Positions 5,749 to 10,193 of a stretch of DNA of 10,193 bases are shown here, piece after piece. The stretch's first letter is position 1; the number at the start of each line of letters is the position of its first letter. The translations under genes were made by a program, and so were the position numbers. The DNA comes from JAUWCW01 sp030609125 [NCBI: Candidatus Rokuibacteriota bacterium]. GTDB lineage: Bacteria; JAUVQV01. The DNA lies in the NCBI GenBank assembly GCA_030609125.1, contig JAUWCW010000046.1, forward strand, positions 1-10,193. The letters are read 5' to 3'. A model generated the notes under the pieces. That model searched no databases. It was not told where the DNA came from and worked only from the letters and a program-made list of their open reading frames with translations.

Positions 5749-7133
5749 GACTTCTTTCTTCCTCCGCTGCCGCTTCCGCCCGGGAGACGGGCAACGACAC
5801 CCGCGATCCTTGCCGCCATGGCCTCGATCCGGCGGCGGCTCTGGCCCTCGACCATGACCCTCACCTTCGGCTCGGTCCCGGAGAACCTGACAAGCACCCG
5901 GCCCGTCTTACCGAGCTTTTTTTCCTCCCGGGCAATGGTCGAGGTCAGCTCGGGAAAATCCCCCAGGTCCGCCCTCGCCTTCACGGGAACGTTCACTAGG
6001 ACCTGGGGGTAGCGCTTCATCACCGCCGCCAGGCGGGAGAGAGCGCTCCCCTTCCTCGCCATGACAGACAGAACCTGCAGGGCCGTGATGATACCGTCGC
6101 CGGTGGTCTGAAAGTCAAGAAAGACAATGTGGCCCGACTGCTCGCCTCCCAGCTGGCACCCCCGCCGACGCATCTCCTCCACCACGTAGCGGTCTCCGAC
6201 AGGTGTCCGGAGCAGGTTGATCCCGGCTTCCTTCAACGTCACCTCGAGCCCGTAGTTGCTCATGACGGTGCCGACAATTTCCTTTTTCCTGCGCCGGCCG
6301 CCGTCGAACCTGTCGAAAGCGCAGATGGCCAGGATCTGGTCGCCGTCCACGAGGCCCCCCTTCTCGTCCACCATGAGAACCCGGTCGCCGTCTCCGTCGT
6401 GGCTCAGACCGACATCCGCCCTGTGCCTGCGCACGGCCCTCTGCACGACTTCCGGGTGTACCGACCCGCACCGGCGGTTGATGTTCCTTCCGTCGGGATC
6501 GGCGTTCAGGGTCACCACCTCCGCCCCCAGCTCCCTGAGAATGAGGGGAGATGCCTTGTAGGATGCGCCGTTGGCACAGTCCACGACGATCTTCATTCCC
6601 TCAAGGGTGTGTTCCCGCGGGAAGGAGTTCTTGGCGAACTCGACGTACCTGCCGACGGCGTCATCGACGCGGGACGCCTTGCCGATGGCGCGGGCCGTGG
6701 GCCTTATGTGGTCTATTCTCCCGGAAAAAACGAGGTCCTCTATCTCCGCCTCCGTGGCGTCGGGGAGCTTGAAGCCCTGCCGGGAGAAGAACTTGATGCC
6801 GTTGTCCGCGAAAGGATTATGCGATGCGGATATCACCACGCCGGCGTCGGCCCTGAGGCTGCGGGTCATGAAGGCTATCCCGGGTGTGGGCAGGGGGCCG
6901 ACGAGGATCACGTCCATCCCCATGGAGCAGATCCCGGAGGTGAGGGCGCTTTCGAGCATGTAGCCCGAGAGGCGGGTGTCTTTCCCGATCAGGATGCGGT
7001 GCCGGCGCTTTCCCTTACGAAAGACGTGGGCGCAGGCCCGGCCGAGCTTGAGGGCCGTTTCAGAGTTCATGGGCTCGATGTTCGCCTTGCCCCGAATTCC
7101 GTCCGTCCCGAAGATTCTCCGCTTCACACTCAT
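5745..7133 (-). CDS. glmM: Phosphoglucosamine mutase
   Basis: Interconverts glucosamine 6-phosphate and glucosamine 1-phosphate on the path to UDP-N-acetylglucosamine, the precursor of peptidoglycan and lipopolysaccharide. Counted from the ATG at 7133 (462 residues, normal length), the phosphorylated serine is S104 in SASHNP, the metal-binding loop is DGDGDR at 246-251, the sugar-binding loop GGEQSGH is at 329-335, and the C-terminal phosphate-binding loop [12 protein letters not shown] is at 416-427. The start at 7133 ([15 protein letters not shown]) has AGGAG nine bases upstream. An ATG at 7142 would directly abut that AGGAG and is less likely. It follows cdaA and cdaR; in several bacteria GlmM binds and restrains CdaA, so the operon order joins cell-wall supply to cyclic-di-AMP. 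That control is inferred for this organism. Confidence 0.97.
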   Translation of the reverse strand: MSVKRRIFGTDGIRGKANIEPMNSETALKLGRACAHVFRKGKRRHRILIGKDTRLSGYMLESALTSGICSMGMDVILVGPLPTPGIAFMTRSLRADAGVVISASHNPFADNGIKFFSRQGFKLPDATEAEIEDLVFSGRIDHIRPTARAIGKASRVDDAVGRYVEFAKNSFPREHTLEGMKIVVDCANGASYKASPLILRELGAEVVTLNADPDGRNINRRCGSVHPEVVQRAVRRHRADVGLSHDGDGDRVLMVDEKGGLVDGDQILAICAFDRFDGGRRRKKEIVGTVMSNYGLEVTLKEAGINLLRTPVGDRYVVEEMRRRGCQLGGEQSGHIVFLDFQTTGDGIITALQVLSVMARKGSALSRLAAVMKRYPQVLVNVPVKARADLGDFPELTSTIAREEKKLGKTGRVLVRFSGTEPKVRVMVEGQSRRRIEAMAARIAGVVARLPGGSGSGGRKKS

Positions 7134-7146
7134 CTTCAACATCTCC

Positions 7147-8043
7147 TCACTTGATCTTGACGCTCCCGGGCTTGACGGAAACGACCGAGATCCCCTGCGG
7201 CACCTGCACTCTCAAGGGGCGCTGGGGAGAGTCTTTCTCGACTCCGCTCCAGTCGACCTCCACCTGCACCTGATCCGGCCTCATCTCCTTCAAGCGGTTG
7301 TAGTCTCCCCGTACGACAACGGTGACCGACGCGGGCGAGAAGCCCCGGTCGTTTCCGCCGGCATCTATGGTGACCCCGCGGAAGGTCGTCTCCACCTTCC
7401 TGGGGATCACCTCGACAATGACCTCCGTCGGCTTGAGTTGGAGGAGCCTGATATCGTCGCCCGGCTGGACAAACTCCACCCTGGCCCTGAGCTGTTTTTT
7501 CAGTCCGCTCACGTCGACGGGGTAGGTCTCCACCTGCTTGATCGACTGCACCCTGGCCAGGGGCCCCACCAGCTCCACCTGCAGCGGTATGGTGGTGATC
7601 TGCCGGATCTCGTATCCTTCCGCCGGCTTGCCGATGGTGAGCACCCTGACCGGAACGGGTCTCTTGGCGAGAAACTTCAGGTCCAGGTAGGGGGGGTATA
7701 TTCCGAGGACCGTGATGCTCTGCGGGAGGACGACATTCTTGGGGGTGATCTGCACGAACTTGTCCCCCGGCTCCGCCTGGGCAAGGTCGACACGGGCCCG
7801 GACCTGCTGGGGGAGGATGTTCTCCACGGCCTGCTTGGAACCCCGGATCTGCACGTAGACCGACCCCATGGGGGGGCCGTCGATAACGACCGACGCCGGG
7901 ATGTTTTCGAAAACCAGAGGGACCATGAAGCCCGCCTCGATCTTCTCCTCGGCGATCACCATCAGCCAGAGGAGGATGGCGAGGACGAGGGAGGCGATCA
8001 TGAGAGGCATGCGGCTGGAGAGCCGCCTCGTGTTGAGTCTCAC
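7147..8043 (-). CDS. cdaR: YbbR-domain protein, regulator of CdaA
   Basis: Membrane-anchored partner of the diadenylate cyclase CdaA; YbbR-domain proteins modulate its activity from outside the membrane. The 298 residues begin with a short positive segment ([10 protein letters not shown]), then one transmembrane helix at about 12-30. YbbR-like beta repeats follow, which I see as about three segments (35-125, 127-213, 217-298), each with an IP(A/L/R)-type strand start. The start is the GTG at 8043: GGAGGG lies 6 bases upstream, and it overlaps the cdaA stop as GTGA. Upstream in-frame codons are a shadow of cdaA. It is encoded between cdaA and glmM, the usual place. Sequence conservation in this family is low, so assignment rests on the helix-plus-repeat layout and the neighbours. 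Confidence 0.9.
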   Translation of the reverse strand: MRLNTRRLSSRMPLMIASLVLAILLWLMVIAEEKIEAGFMVPLVFENIPASVVIDGPPMGSVYVQIRGSKQAVENILPQQVRARVDLAQAEPGDKFVQITPKNVVLPQSITVLGIYPPYLDLKFLAKRPVPVRVLTIGKPAEGYEIRQITTIPLQVELVGPLARVQSIKQVETYPVDVSGLKKQLRARVEFVQPGDDIRLLQLKPTEVIVEVIPRKVETTFRGVTIDAGGNDRGFSPASVTVVVRGDYNRLKEMRPDQVQVEVDWSGVEKDSPQRPLRVQVPQGISVVSVKPGSVKIK

Positions 8044-8822
8044 TTCTTGCCCTCCCCTCCGCTGCCGAAAATTCCGTCCAGCTTCTCCCCGAGAGCCGCG
8101 GCGTCGAGGCCGTGGTGGAGCTCTCCCTCCAGGGCCATGGAGATCGTTCCCGTCTCCTCCGACACCACGATGACCACCGCGTCGGTCTCTTCGGTGAGTC
8201 CGACGGCGGCCCGGTGGCGCGTACCCAGCTCTTTCGGAAACTCGTAGTGCTGCGAGAGAGGCAGAAGGCACCCCGCCTGGGTGAGGCTGTTCACCTGGAT
8301 CAGCACCGCCCCGTCGTGAATGGGGGAGGCGGGCAGAAAGATCGAGAAGAGGATCTCCTTCGACACCCTCCCCTCTATGGGAATGCCCCCCTCGACGTGG
8401 GCGGCCAGATCGGATTCGCGCTGGATGGCTATCAGGGCCCCCACCCTGCGGGCCGAAAGGGACTGGGCGGCCTTGACCACCTCCTGAAGGACCTGCTCTT
8501 CCTTGACGGGGTTGAAAAGGCGCAGCAGCGGGGCGCGGCCGACGTTGGCCAGCACCCGGCGGAACTCGGGCTGGAAGAGAATGATAACGACCAGCACCGC
8601 CGCCCCGAGAAAGTTGTGCAGGACCCAGCTGACCGCGTTGAGACCGATCTTCACGGCGGCGAAGTAGACAATCATGAGGACCCCCAGGCCGAAGAGCATC
8701 TGGATGGCCCGTGTCCCCCTGATCAGGAGGAAGAGGTTGTAGAAGACGACGGCGATGATGATGATGTCCAGGGCGTCCTGGGGAAACCGGAAGGCCGCGA
8801 AGGTTTCGAGGATGAAATTCAT
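8040..8822 (-). CDS. cdaA: Diadenylate cyclase (c-di-AMP synthase)
   Basis: Joins two ATP into cyclic-di-AMP, a messenger that controls potassium and osmolyte transport and cell-wall homeostasis. The 260 residues start with three predicted transmembrane helices (about 17-34, 39-56, 63-83), the layout of membrane CdaA rather than DisA or DacB. The DAC domain follows, with the catalytic IHDGAVLI (D170, G171, A172), the GTRHRAAVGLTE motif (200-211; RHR 202-204) that binds ATP, and SEETGTIS at 221-228. The ATG at 8822 has GGAGGGG close upstream and overlaps the folP stop as ATGA; 34 in-frame codons further upstream belong to the folP region and are not counted. cdaR and glmM follow directly, matching the known cdaA operon. 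Confidence 0.97.
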   Translation of the reverse strand: MNFILETFAAFRFPQDALDIIIIAVVFYNLFLLIRGTRAIQMLFGLGVLMIVYFAAVKIGLNAVSWVLHNFLGAAVLVVIILFQPEFRRVLANVGRAPLLRLFNPVKEEQVLQEVVKAAQSLSARRVGALIAIQRESDLAAHVEGGIPIEGRVSKEILFSIFLPASPIHDGAVLIQVNSLTQAGCLLPLSQHYEFPKELGTRHRAAVGLTEETDAVVIVVSEETGTISMALEGELHHGLDAAALGEKLDGIFGSGGEGKK

Positions 8823-10009
8823 TGCCCCTCCCGGCAGATGGCGTCCGCCACCTGAACGGCCCGTCGAACGGCTTTGACGTCGTGAACGCGGACCACCTCG
8901 GCCCCGGCGGCGACGCAGTGGCATACGGCGGCTATGGTCCCTTCCAGTCTCTCCTCCGGAGGCAGGTCCGAGACGGCGCCGATGAAGGCTTTCCTCGAGG
9001 GGCCGACGACGATGGGCCGTCCGAAGACCCGAAGCTCCGAGAGGTGCCGGAGCAGATGCAGGTTGTGCTCAAGCTTCTTCCCGAAACCGATACCCGGGTC
9101 GACGAGTATCCGGTCCCGTCCGACGCCCCCCTCGATTGCTTTTTCCACCATGACGCCGATCTCTTCGACGATCTCTCCCATCACGTTGCCGTACTCCGGG
9201 GAGTCCTGCATCGTCCCCGGCTCCCCCTGCATGTGCATCACGATGACCGCGGCGCCGGCGCCGGCCACGACACCGGCCATCCGGGAATCGAACCGGAGCC
9301 CGGATATGTCGTTGACCATGACGGCTCCCGCCTCGAGGGCCGCCTTCGCCACGTCGGCCTTGTACGTGTCGACCGAAACGGGCACGTCGCAGCGGGCGGC
9401 CAGTTCCTCGATCACGGGGAGCACTCTCGCTTTCTCCTCCTCCAGCGGGACCGGCTCGGCCCCCGGCCTGGATGACTCGCCGCCGACGTCGAGCAGGTCC
9501 GCCCCCTCCTGCGCCAGGCGCAGCCCGTGCGCGACGGCGCGCTCGGTCGAGAAATGCCTCCCTCCGTCGTAGAAGGAGTCGGGTGAGACGTTCACGATGC
9601 CCATGATGAAAGTCCGGTCTCCAAGCTCCAGCTGCCGCGATCCCAGAGTGAGGGGGAAACGACGGCGATCGTAGTCCTCCAGTGCCGCCCGCACCTCCTC
9701 TCCTATCCGCTTCATCGCCGGCGGCTGGCTTTGCAGCTTCACCTGCAGGGAGCGGAAGTGCTTCTCCGTGCCCATGAGCAGGGCCGCCGTCATCGTGGCG
9801 CTGCAGTCTATGGCCCCCCTGTGTACCGCCGCCTCGCCCCCGAGAGAGAGCATTTCCTGTTTGAGGAGGTTGGCCTGCCAGGGCGAGAGCCCCTCCAGTC
9901 GGAGGGTGCGGTGCCGGCCCTTGGGGGCCATCAGGGCGATGCCGGCCGGATCGACCCCGATCTCCCGCATTTCGCGAACAAGATCGGCCTCGCGGTCAGC
10001 CTGCAGCAC
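8819..10009 (-). CDS. folP: Dihydropteroate synthase with N-terminal extension
   Basis: Joins 6-hydroxymethyl-7,8-dihydropterin pyrophosphate to p-aminobenzoate in folate synthesis; the enzyme is the target of sulfonamides. The core is at about 133-396: MGIVNVSPDSF (136-146), DVGGESSRPGA (174-184), SVDTYK (212-217), VNDISG (232-237), DPGIGFGK (304-311), GPSRKAFIG (336-344) and VRVHDV (373-378). Ahead of it are about 130 residues not in the short E. coli-type enzyme, including GVDPAGIALMAPKGRH and ANLLKQEMLSLGGEAAVHRGA. Extensions of this kind occur in clostridial and deltaproteobacterial FolP (recalled family knowledge). The start is set at GTG 10009, which overlaps ftsH by 14 bases and has only a weak ribosome-binding site; an ATG at 9970 is possible. 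Codons further upstream belong to ftsH. Confidence 0.93.
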   Translation of the reverse strand: MLQADREADLVREMREIGVDPAGIALMAPKGRHRTLRLEGLSPWQANLLKQEMLSLGGEAAVHRGAIDCSATMTAALLMGTEKHFRSLQVKLQSQPPAMKRIGEEVRAALEDYDRRRFPLTLGSRQLELGDRTFIMGIVNVSPDSFYDGGRHFSTERAVAHGLRLAQEGADLLDVGGESSRPGAEPVPLEEEKARVLPVIEELAARCDVPVSVDTYKADVAKAALEAGAVMVNDISGLRFDSRMAGVVAGAGAAVIVMHMQGEPGTMQDSPEYGNVMGEIVEEIGVMVEKAIEGGVGRDRILVDPGIGFGKKLEHNLHLLRHLSELRVFGRPIVVGPSRKAFIGAVSDLPPEERLEGTIAAVCHCVAAGAEVVRVHDVKAVRRAVQVADAICREGQ

Positions 10010-10193
10010 TCTTAGACGGCGTGGTCTTTCCGTGCTGCTCGATGATGTTGTCGATTTCCGCTCCATCCAGCACTTCCCTTTCCAGCAGTTCGCTGGCCAT
10101 GGCGTGGACGAGGTCGATGTTCTCCTCCAGCAGGGACCGGGCCTTGTCGTAATTCTCCACAACCACCCTCTTGACCTCGGCATCGATCTCTCT
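9996..10193 (-). CDS. ftsH: ATP-dependent zinc metalloprotease FtsH (C-terminal end only)
   Basis: The last 65 residues of a gene that continues beyond the window. The visible part begins REIDAEVKRVVVENYDKA and continues through ARSLLEENIDLVHAMASELL and EREVLDGAEIDNIIEQHGK. This matches the helical C-terminal end of FtsH, in which E-V-K-R, an L-L-E-x-x-x-L heptad run and E-x-L-D-G-x-E-I are characteristic. The AAA+ module, the HEXXH zinc site and the membrane helices are outside the window. FtsH degrades membrane and short-lived regulatory proteins. Its stop overlaps the folP start by 14 bases, so the operon extends upstream past the edge. The identification rests on the C-terminal region and the ftsH-folP order. 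Confidence 0.88.
   Translation of the reverse strand, partial: REIDAEVKRVVVENYDKARSLLEENIDLVHAMASELLEREVLDGAEIDNIIEQHGKTTPSKSAAG

Noticed and set aside
4699-6012. Long plus-strand open frame of about 437 codons opposite acpS, pdxJ and glmM
   Set aside because: It spans three well-supported genes on the other strand, and its translation is of low complexity with no domain pattern.
6976-8247. Long plus-strand open frame opposite cdaR and cdaA
   Set aside because: Asp-, His- and Gly-rich translation is typical of an antisense shadow; both genes on the minus strand are clearly real.

Overview
All convincing genes in this window lie on the minus strand, so transcription runs from high to low coordinates. 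The GC-rich coding sequence, an anaerobic (class III) ribonucleotide reductase, the redox repressor Rex, and the order ftsH-folP-cdaA-cdaR-glmM-pdxJ-acpS suggest an anaerobic or facultative bacterium of the deltaproteobacterial (Desulfobacterota) type. This lineage call is an inference from gene order and protein character; no marker in the window fixes it.

Region A (about 10193 down to 3933) is one tightly packed operon: ftsH (only its C-terminus is in the window), folP, cdaA, cdaR (YbbR-like), glmM, pdxJ, acpS and rex. Most neighbours overlap by 4 to 14 bases or are a few bases apart, with several GTGA or ATGA stop/start overlaps, so translational coupling is likely. The products serve membrane proteolysis, folate synthesis, cyclic-di-AMP signalling (CdaA with its regulator CdaR), the cell-wall precursor step linked to it (GlmM), vitamin B6 synthesis, carrier-protein activation, and NADH/NAD+ sensing (Rex).

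Region B (3483-3932) is a 450-base gap containing no gene that I can support. Next to the rex stop it has a GC-rich imperfect palindrome. Its middle is strongly AT-rich and has small inverted repeats. Near nrdD it has a good NrdR box and a degenerate second box exactly 31 bases away, the usual spacing for paired NrdR sites.

Region C (415-3482) is the anaerobic ribonucleotide reductase operon: nrdD, a small CxxC redoxin, and the radical-SAM activase nrdG. The redoxin between nrdD and nrdG suggests the redoxin-dependent kind of class III enzyme rather than the formate-dependent kind. nrdG has no ATG, GTG or TTG at its family-consistent start.

Region D (1-414) holds the start of an exported protein with a carboxypeptidase-regulatory-like (transthyretin/CNA-B type) domain, cut off by the window edge. 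Upstream of it is a well-formed sigma-70 promoter (TTGACA, 17 bases, TATCGT) and a perfect TGTGA-N6-TCACA palindrome centred about 72 bases upstream of the predicted transcription start, the geometry of class I activation by a CRP/FNR-family regulator.

Most of the window is conserved core metabolism. I see no mobile element, CRISPR array, tRNA or rRNA. The points worth a second look are the regulatory sites, the nrdG start, the redoxin-type nrdD operon and the palindrome after rex.
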